DNA of 64,000 bases from DASXMR01 sp036495525 (GTDB taxonomy: Bacteria; Actinomycetota; Actinomycetes; Streptosporangiales; Streptosporangiaceae). Shown here piece after piece: positions 1-7,820 of the stretch. Location: contig DASXMR010000023.1 of NCBI GenBank assembly GCA_036495525.1, positions 62,001 through 126,000 on the forward strand. The letters are read 5' to 3'. How positions within the stretch are numbered: position 1 is the first letter of the stretch; every line of letters begins with the position of its first letter. The notes under the pieces were generated by a model. That model was not told the origin of the DNA, searched no databases, and saw only the letters and a program-made list of their open reading frames with translations. A program made the position numbers and the translations under genes.

Positions 1-2
1 CC

Positions 3-362
3 TCCACTCAGGCCCAGCAGGCCGTGGCGTTCGCCTACAAGCAGCTCGGCTGCCCGTACGTGTTCGGTGGCATCGGGCCGTGCGGCTCGGGCTTTGACTG
101 CTCAGGGCTGACCATGGAGGCCTGGGCGAGCGCGGGCGTCTCCATCCCGCGTACCAGCTACGAGCAGTGGGACAGCCTGCCGCACGTGTCTACCTCGGCG
201 CTGGAGCCGGGCGACATCCTGGTCTTCGCCGGGGCTTCGCACGTCGCGATCTACGTCGGCAACAACAAGCTCATCCAAGCGCCGCAAACGGGCGAGAACG
301 TGGACCTTGAGCCGCTGAGCGGATGGTTCACCGCCAACCTGGACGGCGCCGTCCGGCCGTAG
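3..362 (+). CDS. NlpC/P60 (C40) peptidoglycan endopeptidase, C-terminal part
   Basis: This is the C-terminal catalytic domain of a secreted peptidoglycan hydrolase; the frame is open to the window edge, so the start is missing. The visible 119 residues hold the family landmarks: an N-terminal helix and YVFGG, the nucleophile in FDCSGL, and the histidine segment ASHVAIYVG. NlpC/P60 enzymes cleave D-Glu-meso-DAP type stem-peptide bonds. In M. tuberculosis a C40 hydrolase (Rv2190c) lies next to pimB, and pimB is about 2.2 kb downstream here, so orthology is plausible. The internal GTG at 24 is unlikely to be a start because the domain already runs through it. Confidence 0.9.
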   Translation, partial: STQAQQAVAFAYKQLGCPYVFGGIGPCGSGFDCSGLTMEAWASAGVSIPRTSYEQWDSLPHVSTSALEPGDILVFAGASHVAIYVGNNKLIQAPQTGENVDLEPLSGWFTANLDGAVRP

Positions 363-393
363 CAGCACCAGGCGGCCCGGTCCGCCCCGTCAT

Positions 394-430
394 CGAGCGC
401 CTGCCAGCCGCACCGGCTGGCAGGCGCTCG
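394..430 (+). terminator. Perfect 17-bp hairpin after the NlpC/P60 gene
   Basis: CGAGCGCCTGCCAGCCG, loop CAC, then its exact reverse complement. There is no T-run, as is common for high-GC actinobacterial terminators. A third, partial copy of the arm (CCTGGCAGGCGCT) follows at about 434-446. Confidence 0.75.
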
Positions 431-677
431 GTGCCTGGCAGGCGCTGCGGCCTGGCGAGCCGGGACCGCGCTGGCAGCGCCTGGTTTCCCGGGGGCTCGC
501 CAGGGCAATTGCCTGAGCTGACGGCCAGCCCGATGGCATGAGTACCAGCGGCACCTGGCTGCCTCGGGCGAGCGGGGGTGGTGGACGCTGAGCGCAGGGA
601 TACCTGGTGACCCGCGCCCTGAGTCCGGCGCCGAGCGCGCCGACCGGAACCTGATCGAGCTGCTCCAGGAGCTGCGG

Positions 678-1088
678 GTGACCGGCCTCGGAGTTCAGGT
701 GCTGTTCGGCTTCCTGCTGGCCATCCCGTTCACCGTCAGGTTCTCGGCGCTGCACACCTGGCAGCGTGATCTCTACATCACTACGCTGCTGCTGGCCGCG
801 GTGGCCACGGCGCTGCTGCTCGGGCCCGTCGCTTACCACCGGATCGTTTTCCGGCTGCAGCAGAAGGAGCAGCTGGTACGGGCCGCCAACGTGCTGGCCC
901 TGGCCGGCCTCGGCGTGGTGGGCCTGGACATCACCGCGGCCGTATTGCTCGTGCTCAGCTATGTGGCGCCTGGCCTGCCGGCCGTGCTGCTCACCGTGGT
1001 GATCTTCCTGCTGTTCAGCGGGCTATGGTTCGCCTACCCACTCGGCCGGCGCCACCGCGACCGGGCGGCGCCGCCGAGCGGACGCTGA
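678..1088 (+). CDS. DUF6328-like small integral membrane protein
   Basis: This is a small membrane protein of unknown function with four likely transmembrane segments (GLGVQVLFGFLLAIPF, LYITTLLLAAVATALLLG, VLALAGLGVVGLDITAAVLL and LTVVIFLLFSGLWFAYPLG) and a basic C-terminus. I recognise it as resembling the DUF6328 family. The first usable start is GTG 678, but the same frame is open upstream and codes RADRNLIELLQELRV, which looks like the usual family N-terminus. No ATG or GTG lies in that frame between 540 and 678. An ATG at 538 in another frame reads MSTSGTWLPRASGGGGR and stops after a G-rich run, so a frameshift (real or sequencing) near 574-584 is possible. Confidence 0.7.
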   Translation: MTGLGVQVLFGFLLAIPFTVRFSALHTWQRDLYITTLLLAAVATALLLGPVAYHRIVFRLQQKEQLVRAANVLALAGLGVVGLDITAAVLLVLSYVAPGLPAVLLTVVIFLLFSGLWFAYPLGRRHRDRAAPPSGR

Positions 1089-2114
1089 TCAGGTCTGCGT
1101 CGGGTCGATAAAGACATGCGGTGTCACCGGCAGCCTGCTGGTCAGGCGGCGGTCGATGGAGTCAGCCAGGTCCTCTGCCTGGTCTGCGCTGATGCCGTCG
1201 CTGAAGGCGACCTTCGCCGCAACGATCAGGTGATCAGGGCCCAGTCGCATGGTCTGCAGGTCGAGCAGGGCGTCGACGCCGGCCATGCCGGTGATCTCGT
1301 CGCGGATTGCCTGCCGGTCCGCCGGGTCAGCGGCATGGCCGATGAGCAGCTCCCGGTTGTCGTTGCCCAGCTTGAATGCCACCGCGACGAGCAGTGCGCC
1401 GATGGCGATGGACGCCGCGCCGTCGAAGGCCGGTGAGCCGGTCAGCTGGCGGAGCAGGAGGCCGAGCGCGGCCAGCACCAGGCCGACGATGGCGGCGGTG
1501 TCCTCGAAGAAAGCCGCCTTGACGGTGGTGTCAGGGCTACTGCGCAGGTGCTCGACGAACGGCACGTTGCGGCTCCTGGCCTGGCCGCGCGCCTGCCAGC
1601 CAGCCCGGACCAGCGAGGTGCCCTCGGCAACGGCCGCCACGGCCAGCGCGATGTAGCCGGGAACAGGGCTTTCGTCCGAGCCGTGCCGAAGCGCGAGCAC
1701 GCCCTCGAACACCGAGAACACGGCGCCGGCCATGAAGATGCCGAACGCCGCGAGCAGCGCCCAGAAGTACCGCTCCTGACCGTAGCCGAATGGGTGCTCG
1801 GTGTCGGCTGGCCGCTCGCTCTGGCGGACCGAGCGGAGCAGGAACGCCTGGTTGAGCGTGTCGGCTGCCGAGTGCGCGGCTTCGGCCAGCATGGCGCTCG
1901 ACCCGGACAGGATGCCGGCCGCCAGCTTGACGAGGCCCACCAGCAGGTTCGCCGCCCCGGCAATGAGCACGGTGTGCCGCGTGGACCGGTGCTCGGCCGA
2001 CCGGTCGGCCGGCTGGCCAGCCTGGTCTGCCGTCATCGCCGGCGCTTGCGCGGCGGCGTTATCGGTGCCGCCGCGGGATTCGCGTTGGGTGCTCGCCGTT
2101 TCTGCCCTTTCCAT
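1089..2114 (-). CDS. Cation diffusion facilitator (CDF) family metal efflux protein
   Basis: This predicted inner-membrane divalent metal/H+ antiporter has 341 residues. After about 45 polar residues come six membrane segments. The HSAAD motif (H81, D85) is the canonical CDF metal site in TM2, and HPFGYGQERYFW (107-118) is the family signature before TM3. The TM5 site reads FFEDTAA (E204, D205) instead of HxxxD, as in the SLC30A9-like branch, so zinc specificity should not be assumed. The C-terminal cytoplasmic domain (about 265-341) is complete and ends in HVFIDP. It lies downstream of a small membrane protein gene but is separated from it by a strong hairpin. Confidence 0.88.
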   Translation of the reverse strand: MERAETASTQRESRGGTDNAAAQAPAMTADQAGQPADRSAEHRSTRHTVLIAGAANLLVGLVKLAAGILSGSSAMLAEAAHSAADTLNQAFLLRSVRQSERPADTEHPFGYGQERYFWALLAAFGIFMAGAVFSVFEGVLALRHGSDESPVPGYIALAVAAVAEGTSLVRAGWQARGQARSRNVPFVEHLRSSPDTTVKAAFFEDTAAIVGLVLAALGLLLRQLTGSPAFDGAASIAIGALLVAVAFKLGNDNRELLIGHAADPADRQAIRDEITGMAGVDALLDLQTMRLGPDHLIVAAKVAFSDGISADQAEDLADSIDRRLTSRLPVTPHVFIDPTQT

Positions 2115-2122
2115 GATGGTGC

Positions 2123-2154
2123 GCGCCGCCGGCCCCAGCCAGGGCCGGCGGCGC
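2123..2154 (-). terminator. 13-bp perfect hairpin between two minus-strand genes
   Basis: GCGCCGCCGGCCC pairs exactly with GGGCCGGCGGCGC across a 6-nt loop. It lies just after the small membrane protein gene and before the cation efflux gene, so it probably ends the former transcript. Confidence 0.65.
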
Positions 2155-2162
2155 GGGTCCGG

Positions 2163-2336
2163 CTACCAGCGGTACCAGCGGCTCCGGCGGCTGCTGCCGG
2201 CCTCGGCCGACCTGACCACGAAACCGATGAGCCAGATAACCAGCACGACCAGGGCTATCCACCAAAGCACGTGCACGGCGAAGCCCAGCCCGCCGAGAAT
2301 GAGCGCGAGCAGCAGTACCCCGATGACCAGAAGCAT
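2163..2336 (-). CDS. Very small hydrophobic membrane protein (57 aa)
   Basis: This 57-residue protein has two closely spaced hydrophobic stretches (LLVIGVLLLALILGGLGF and LWWIALVVLVIWLIGFVV) and a basic tail rich in Arg, Ser and Trp. Such hydrophobic mini-proteins are common in actinobacteria and often stress-induced, but no specific function is known. ATG 2336 was chosen because GGAAGG lies 10 nt upstream and the hydrophobic part begins directly after it. A longer in-frame ORF back to 2438 would add 34 Arg-rich residues with no membrane character. Confidence 0.7.
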   Translation of the reverse strand: MLLVIGVLLLALILGGLGFAVHVLWWIALVVLVIWLIGFVVRSAEAGSSRRSRWYRW

Positions 2337-2606
2337 CGACGTTGTTCCTTCCCTTTGTGGCCTGGCCCTGCTAAGTGCCCGGCTGCCGCGGGTTAAACGG
2401 CAGCGCCCTGGACTGTCAGCCACCGGAGAGCCGGCCACGACGCTGACGCGCGGCTGCTCACGTCATCGCCTGGCTGGCTTTCCTGGCTGCCTCGCACGCC
2501 CGCGCACCCAGGCCAGCCAGGCTGCGGCTAAGATCACTGCCGTTACCGCTGGAGGCCGCTGGCCGGGCAGCGAGCCGCCCGGCCGGCCTGCCGCACGGGG
2601 AGCCTG

Positions 2607-3737
2607 ATGCCCAGAGTCCTGATTGTTACCAACGACTTTCCGCCGCGCAGCGGCGGTATCCAGTCGTTCGTGCACTCGCTGGCGGTCCGGCTGCCTGCTG
2701 GCACCGTCACCGTCTACGCGCCGGCCTGGGACGGCGCCGCCGAGTTCGACGCCCGCCAGCCGTTCTGCGTGGCACGGCACCCGACCTCGCTGATGCTGCC
2801 CGTGCCATCGGTGCGGCGGCGGGCCGTCGCCCTGCTGGCCGAGAACCGCTGCGACACCGTGCTGTTCGGCGCCGCGGCGCCGCTCGGGCTGCTCGCCCCT
2901 GCGCTGCGCCGGGCCGGGGCGCGCCGGGTTGTGGCCCTGACGCACGGCCACGAGGCAGGCTGGGCCGCGCTGCCCGGCGCGCGGAGCCTGCTGCGCCGGA
3001 TCGGCGAGCAGGCCGACGTCGTGACCTACCTCGGCGAGTATCACCGGATCCGGATTGCCCGCGCGCTGACCGGGCAGGCCGCCAGCCGGATGGTGCGGCT
3101 GGCCCCCGGCGTCGACGTGACCGCGTTCCGGCCGGGAGCCGGCGGCCAGGAGGTCCGTGCGCAGCTCGGGCTCGGCGACCGCCCCGTGGTGGTCTGCGTC
3201 TCCCGGATGGTGCCGCGCAAGGGCCAGGACACGCTGATCCGGGCCTGGCCGCAGGTGCTGGCTGGCGCCGGGACCGCGCCGGTGCTGCTGCTGGTCGGCG
3301 ACGGTCCGTATCGCGCTGAGCTGGCCAGGCTAGCCGCCAGGACCGGCGTCGCCGGGTCGGTGATCTTCACCGGGCCGGTGCCCTGGGAGGCGCTGCCCGC
3401 TTACTACGACGCTGGCGACGTGTTCGCGATGCCGTGCCGTACTCGCCGCGGCGGCCTGGACGTGGAGGGCCTGGGCATCGTCTACCTGGAAGCGTCGGCC
3501 TCCGGCCTGCCGGTGATCGCGGGCGACTCCGGCGGCGCGCCCGACGCCGTGCTGCCCGGCGAGACCGGCTACGTGGTGCCAGGCCGGGACGTCAGCGCGG
3601 TTGCTGACCGGCTGATCGGGCTGCTGCGCGACCCGGCGGGGGCAGCGGCCATGGGTGACAAGGGCCTGGCCTGGGTCGACCGTGAGTGGCGCTGGGACCT
3701 GGTCGCTGACCGGCTGGCCGCGATCCTGGCCGGCTGA
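2607..3737 (+). CDS. pimB: Phosphatidyl-myo-inositol alpha-mannosyltransferase (GT4), PimB-type
   Basis: This enzyme transfers mannose from GDP-mannose to PIM1 on the cytoplasmic membrane, an early step of phosphatidylinositol mannoside synthesis. The 376 residues match the GT-B fold of GT4 enzymes and closely resemble M. tuberculosis PimB' (Rv2188c): TNDFPPRSGGIQSF near the start, THGHE at 112-116, SRMVPRKGQD at 199-208, FAMPCRTR at 273-280 and the nucleotide-sugar segment EGLGIVYLEASASG at 287-300. The neighbouring FadD15-like gene is also next to pimB in mycobacteria. Start ATG 2607 gives the family's MPRVLIVTNDFPP N-terminus. Confidence 0.93.
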   Translation: MPRVLIVTNDFPPRSGGIQSFVHSLAVRLPAGTVTVYAPAWDGAAEFDARQPFCVARHPTSLMLPVPSVRRRAVALLAENRCDTVLFGAAAPLGLLAPALRRAGARRVVALTHGHEAGWAALPGARSLLRRIGEQADVVTYLGEYHRIRIARALTGQAASRMVRLAPGVDVTAFRPGAGGQEVRAQLGLGDRPVVVCVSRMVPRKGQDTLIRAWPQVLAGAGTAPVLLLVGDGPYRAELARLAARTGVAGSVIFTGPVPWEALPAYYDAGDVFAMPCRTRRGGLDVEGLGIVYLEASASGLPVIAGDSGGAPDAVLPGETGYVVPGRDVSAVADRLIGLLRDPAGAAAMGDKGLAWVDREWRWDLVADRLAAILAG

Positions 3738-3738
3738 C

Positions 3739-3757
3739 CGCCGCAGGGCTTGCGGCG
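3739..3757. terminator. Short hairpin between convergent pimB and fadD15 genes
   Basis: CGCCGCA and TGCGGCG pair across a 5-nt loop just after the pimB stop and before the converging acyl-CoA ligase stop. The stem is only 7 bp, so the call is tentative. Confidence 0.4.
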
Positions 3758-3766
3758 CCGTGCGTG

Positions 3767-5614
3767 CTAGCTGTACAGCGCGGCTATGTCGGCGGCGCAC
3801 TCCGCGGCCACCACGCTCCTGCGCACCTTGAGCGAGGGGGTCAGATAGCCGTTGGCCTCGGTGAAATCCGTGCTGAGGATGCGGAAGCGGCGGATGGACT
3901 CGGCCCGCGACACGGCCTTGTTCGCCTCGTCGACGGCCAGCTGGATCTCGGCGATGAGCTCCGGGTCGGCCGCCAGCGCGGCCATGTCGGCGCCGTCCGG
4001 CTTGCTGTGCTGCGCCTTCCAGTGGTCAAGAGCCTCGGTGTCGAGGGTGATCAGGCACGCGATGTACGGCCGGCCGTCACCGACGACCATGCACTGGCTC
4101 ACCAGCGGGTGCGCCCGCAGCCTGTCCTCCAGCACGGCCGGCGCCACGTTCTTGCCGCCAGCGGTGACGAGCAGCTCCTTCTTGCGGCCGGTCACCCGCA
4201 GGAAGCCCTCGTCGTCCAGGGCGCCGAGGTCACCGGTGCGCAGCCAGCCGTCGGCGTCGAGCACCTCGGCGGTCGCCGCCAGATTGTTGCGGTAGCCGCC
4301 GAAGATGTTCGGCCCGCGCATCAGGATCTCCCCGTCGTCGTCAATCCGCACCGCGACGCCGGGCAGCGGCAGGCCCACCGTGCCGATCTTGTTGCGGTCG
4401 GGCCGGTTGACCGTGGCGGCGGCCGAGGTCTCGGTCAGGCCGTACCCCTCGAGCACGGTGATCCCGGCCCCGCGGAAGAAGTGGCCGAGCCGCTCGCCGA
4501 GCGCAGCGCCGCCGGAGATGGCGTACTGCACCCGGCCGCCCACCGCCGCGCGCAGCCGGGCGTACACCAGCCGGTCGAACACGGCATGCCGCAGCCCGAC
4601 AAGCGGCCCGCCACCCTGACCGGCCCCGTCCTGGCTGGCCCTGTCCTGGCTGGCCCTGTCCTGGCTGGCCCCGTCCTGGCGCTTGCTCCAGGCGATCGCG
4701 GTACTGGTAGCGGCCGCGAAGATCCGCGCCTTGACTGGGCTCGCCGACGCCTGCTGCTGCGCGGCGTTGAAGACCTTCTCGAACACCCTCGGCACCGCGA
4801 GCAGGAACGTCGGCCGGAACTCGGGCAGGCCGCTCGCGACCGTCGTAGCGTCCGGCCAGTGCCCGAGAATCGCGCCTGACTCCAGGCAGCCCACCTGGAT
4901 GATCCGGGCGAAGGAATGCGCCAGGGGCAGGAACAGCAGGGTTGAGCTGCCCTGCACGTCCAGCATCGGCCCGAAAGCGCCGGAGAACGCGTTGCGCACG
5001 TCGGCCAGCAGGTTGCCGTGGGTCAGCTCGCAGCCCTTCGGCCGCCCCGTGGTGCCGGAGGTGTAGATGATCGTGGCAAGGTCAGCCGAGCCGCGGGCCG
5101 CTCGCCTGGCGGTGAGCTCCTCGGCGGTCACCGCCGCGCCGGAGGCGCTCAGCTCGCCGAGGGCGTCGAGCTGCCACAGTTGCTTCAGCGCAGGCAGCCG
5201 GTCGCGCAGGCCCGAGATCCCCTGCGCGTGTCCTTCCGTCTCGGCGAAGACGGCGCGGGCGCCGGAGTCGGCCAGTATCCACTCGACCTGATCAGCCGAC
5301 GAGGTCTCGTACACCGGCACGGTGACGGCGCCTGCCGCCCAGATCGCGTAGTCGGCGAGCGTCCACTCGTACCTGGTCCTGGACAACAGCCCGATCCGGT
5401 CGCCAGGCTCGATCCCGGCCGAGATGACGCCGCTGGCCAGCGCGGCGACCTCGGCACGGAACTGCCGCGCGGTCACGTCCCGCCAGCTTCCGTCGTCGTC
5501 CCGCCGACGCAGCACCACGGCGCCCGGCGCCTGCTCGGCCCTGCTGAAGACGATGTCAGCCAGGTTCGCCGTCGCCGGGATGTTCGCCAGCGCCGGGATG
5601 CTGTACTCGCGCAC
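3767..5614 (-). CDS. fadD15: Long-chain fatty-acid-CoA ligase, FadD15 type
   Basis: This is an adenylate-forming enzyme that activates long-chain fatty acids with ATP and CoA. The 615 residues contain the P-loop motif YTSGTTGRPKGCE (184-196), GYGLTETSAAATVN, the adenylate-binding DGWLRTGDLG and the hinge/catalytic segment GRKKELLVTAGGKNVAP, followed by a complete C-terminal domain. GTG 5614 is preferred because GGAGG sits 4 nt upstream; the frame is open to 5716 without support. Residues 313-332 are a low-complexity insertion of QD(G/R)AS units coded by 15-bp tandem repeats. In M. tuberculosis fadD15 (Rv2187) also flanks pimB, which supports the orthology. Confidence 0.9.
   Translation of the reverse strand: MREYSIPALANIPATANLADIVFSRAEQAPGAVVLRRRDDDGSWRDVTARQFRAEVAALASGVISAGIEPGDRIGLLSRTRYEWTLADYAIWAAGAVTVPVYETSSADQVEWILADSGARAVFAETEGHAQGISGLRDRLPALKQLWQLDALGELSASGAAVTAEELTARRAARGSADLATIIYTSGTTGRPKGCELTHGNLLADVRNAFSGAFGPMLDVQGSSTLLFLPLAHSFARIIQVGCLESGAILGHWPDATTVASGLPEFRPTFLLAVPRVFEKVFNAAQQQASASPVKARIFAAATSTAIAWSKRQDGASQDRASQDRASQDGAGQGGGPLVGLRHAVFDRLVYARLRAAVGGRVQYAISGGAALGERLGHFFRGAGITVLEGYGLTETSAAATVNRPDRNKIGTVGLPLPGVAVRIDDDGEILMRGPNIFGGYRNNLAATAEVLDADGWLRTGDLGALDDEGFLRVTGRKKELLVTAGGKNVAPAVLEDRLRAHPLVSQCMVVGDGRPYIACLITLDTEALDHWKAQHSKPDGADMAALAADPELIAEIQLAVDEANKAVSRAESIRRFRILSTDFTEANGYLTPSLKVRRSVVAAECAADIAALYS
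4616..4680. repeat. 15-bp tandem repeat inside fadD15
   Basis: CTGGCTGGCCCTGTC repeats head-to-tail at 4631, 4646 and 4661 with a degenerate copy at 4616. The period is a multiple of three, so repeat-number changes keep the ligase in frame, adding or removing QDRAS units. Confidence 0.85.
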
Positions 5615-5780
5615 GTGGCCTCCTTCACTGGCCGCCTCGGGCCAGGGTGCTATGGACGCTACCGCGCCGCGGCGGCGGCCGCGCACCGCGCCCGGCGCGT
5701 CACCGGAACGGCTCACCGCCCGGCGCGCCTGGCCGCGTCGGCCGCTCGCCAGTGCCTGCCGATCTGCCTAGTGTGTGGGC

Positions 5781-6548
5781 ATGCGGGTCCATGTGGTCAG
5801 CGACGTGCACGGCTCGGCCGAGGCGCTGAGCAAGGCGGGCGACGGCGCGGACGCCGTGATCTGCCTCGGTGACCTGCTGCTGTTCGTCGACTACGCCGAT
5901 CCGGCCAGGGGCATCTTCCCCGACCTGTTCGGGGCAGAAAACGCGAGGCAGTTCATCGCGCTGCGCACCGCGCAGCGGTTCGACGAAGCCAGGGCCATGT
6001 CGGCGCGGCTGTGGGCCGGCCTCGAGGGCGATCCTGCCCGGCAGGTCGAGGCGGCAGCGTCACGGCAGTACGCCGAGCTGTTCGCGGCGCTGCCCACGCC
6101 CGCGTACCTGACCTACGGCAACGTGGACATCCCGCGGATGTGGCCGCAGCACCTGCGGCCAGGCCAGCTGGTGCTGGACGGCGAGCGTGCCGAGATCGGC
6201 GGCTTGAGCTTCGGCTTCGTCGGCGGCGGGCTGCGTTCGGTCTACCGCACGCCTTACGAGCTGGACGAGGATGCCTACGCGGCCAAGGTGGAGGCCGTCG
6301 GGCAGGTGGACGTGCTGTGCACGCACATCCCGCCGGACGTGCCAGAGCTGCTCTTCGACACCGTCGCCCAGCGGATGGAGGTCGGCAGCCAGGCGCTACT
6401 CGACGCCGTCCGGCGGACCCGGCCGCGGTACCTGCTGTTCGGGCACGTGCACCAGCCGCTACAGCGGCGGCTCGTTATCGGCGGCACCGAGTGCGTCAAC
6501 GTCGGTCACTTCCGCGCTACCGGAACGCCGTACGCGCTGGAGTGGTAG
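5781..6548 (+). CDS. Calcineurin-like metallophosphoesterase
   Basis: This is a binuclear metal-dependent phosphoesterase of unknown substrate. The 255 residues show the family blocks in order: DVHGS, GDLLLF, YGNVD, CTHIPP and GHVHQP, which together supply the Asp/His/Asn metal ligands. There is no signal peptide, so it is probably cytosolic. ATG 5781 is preferred over GTG 5775 by two codons, since MRVHVVSDVHG starts directly at the first strand. The next gene begins 49 nt downstream on the same strand. Confidence 0.85.
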   Translation: MRVHVVSDVHGSAEALSKAGDGADAVICLGDLLLFVDYADPARGIFPDLFGAENARQFIALRTAQRFDEARAMSARLWAGLEGDPARQVEAAASRQYAELFAALPTPAYLTYGNVDIPRMWPQHLRPGQLVLDGERAEIGGLSFGFVGGGLRSVYRTPYELDEDAYAAKVEAVGQVDVLCTHIPPDVPELLFDTVAQRMEVGSQALLDAVRRTRPRYLLFGHVHQPLQRRLVIGGTECVNVGHFRATGTPYALEW

Positions 6549-6597
6549 GCAGGCAGGAGCGGACGGCAGACCCTGTCGCGGGGGGTACGCTCCGAGC

Positions 6598-7050
6598 ATG
6601 GCGGACCGGACCAGCTCGGCTGTGGTGATCATGCTTCCAGCCGCGGAGATCATGAGCGTGATCGCCGATTTCCCCGCCTACCCGCAGTGGGCTGGCGTGC
6701 AGTCGGCCGAGGTGCTCGCCACCGGCCAGGACGGCCGCGCGAGCCGGGTCAGGTTCGGGCTCGACGCGGGCGTGATCAAGGACAGGTACGTGCTCGGCTA
6801 TCAGTGGGACGGTGACACGCAGGTGCACTGGGACCTCGCCGAGCCGGGCTCGGTCATCAGCGAGATGTCCGGCGCTTACCTGCTGGCCGGCCAGGGCGAG
6901 GCTGGCACCAAGGTGACGTTCGAGCTGGCCGTCGGCGTGCGCATCCCGATGATCGGGATGCTGAAACGGCGCGCGGAGAAGATCATCATAGATACCGCCC
7001 TCAATGGACTGAGGTCGAGGGCGGCGAGCATCAAGGGAAGTGCCTCGTGA
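6598..7050 (+). CDS. SRPBCC (polyketide cyclase/dehydrase-like) protein
   Basis: This 150-residue START/Bet v1-fold protein probably binds a hydrophobic ligand. The fold is suggested by the opening strand SSAVVIMLPAAEIMSVIADFPAYPQW, the central antiparallel strands and the long C-terminal helix that includes RRAEKIIIDTALNGLRSRAAS. It resembles the Rv2185c/TB16.3 group, which lies close to fadD15 and pimB in M. tuberculosis. The frame is open far upstream, but ATG 6598 lies after the metallophosphoesterase stop and gives a normal family N-terminus. Its stop overlaps the next start (GTGA). Confidence 0.85.
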   Translation: MADRTSSAVVIMLPAAEIMSVIADFPAYPQWAGVQSAEVLATGQDGRASRVRFGLDAGVIKDRYVLGYQWDGDTQVHWDLAEPGSVISEMSGAYLLAGQGEAGTKVTFELAVGVRIPMIGMLKRRAEKIIIDTALNGLRSRAASIKGSAS

Positions 7051-7820
7051 CACAGCAGCCGCAGCCCGAGTCGTCGGGCCGGCAGTACCGCTGCGGCCCG
7101 CAGGGCCGCCGGCCGGCTGACGGCCAGCCGGATGAGGGGGCTGACCGCGACCAGCCTGGTCAGCCGGCCAGCCCCGGCCGACCAGGTCAGCCAGCCGCGC
7201 CGCGGCAGCCGGAGCGGGCGGGTGGCGGTGGGCAGCAGGACAGGGCTGCCAGCGCGCGGCAGCATTTCGACCCGATCGGAGACATGCAGCGCTGGCTGAT
7301 CCGGTCGAGCGCCAGGAACATGCGCCGCGAGATAACCGGCGAGATGCGCCGGCGCATCGGCAGCGACCGGGCCGGCCAGGACGACGTCTGGGCGGTGGCG
7401 GTCACCGAGCCGCGGCCCGACGCTGCCGAGGCGCCGGAGTGCGCCTGGTGCCCCGTCTGCCGCGCGGCCCGCAAGATCAGGGAGCGGCAGGGACTCGGCG
7501 GCCAGCTGTCCGGGGCCGGCGAGGCGGTAGCCGCCGCCGTGCAGGAGGCGTTCGGCGCCTTTGACGGCCTGCTCGCCCGCAGCGGGCAGGGCACCCGGCC
7601 TGGCGCTGGTGGCGGGGCCAGCGGATCGGGCACGCGGCCCGGCGCGGCCGGCCGGGATGGCGGTGCCGGGGCCAGCGGATCGGACCCGGCGCCCGGCGGC
7701 GCCCCCGGCCGGGATGGCGGTGCACGGGCCAGCGGATCGGCCGCGAGGCCCAGTGCGGCCACCGGCCGGGACAGCGGCGCCGCCGGGAACCCCGAAGATG
7801 AGCCTCACGATCGGGGTTGA
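7047..7820 (+). CDS. DUF5304-like protein with CxxC pair and low-complexity flanks
   Basis: This 257-residue protein has no assigned function. The conserved core is about residues 70-180: an Arg-rich helix (MQRWLIRSSARNMRREITGEM), then ECAWCPVCRAARKIRE, whose Cys-x2-Cys could bind metal, and a helical AVAAAVQEAFGAFDGLL. Both ends are disordered: Gln/Pro-rich at the N-terminus, and a repeated GASGSGTRPG/GRDGGA pattern at the C-terminus. GTG 7047 overlaps the previous stop (GTGA) and its own 3' end overlaps the glucokinase start by 23 nt, so the three genes are probably translationally coupled. The same gene precedes glucokinase in Streptomyces. Confidence 0.78.
   Translation: MTQQPQPESSGRQYRCGPQGRRPADGQPDEGADRDQPGQPASPGRPGQPAAPRQPERAGGGGQQDRAASARQHFDPIGDMQRWLIRSSARNMRREITGEMRRRIGSDRAGQDDVWAVAVTEPRPDAAEAPECAWCPVCRAARKIRERQGLGGQLSGAGEAVAAAVQEAFGAFDGLLARSGQGTRPGAGGGASGSGTRPGAAGRDGGAGASGSDPAPGGAPGRDGGARASGSAARPSAATGRDSGAAGNPEDEPHDRG

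Noticed and set aside
7561..7797. N-terminal extension of the glucokinase frame
   Set aside because: It is the CxxC protein gene read in another frame, and ROK kinases start at MSLTIGVDVGG.
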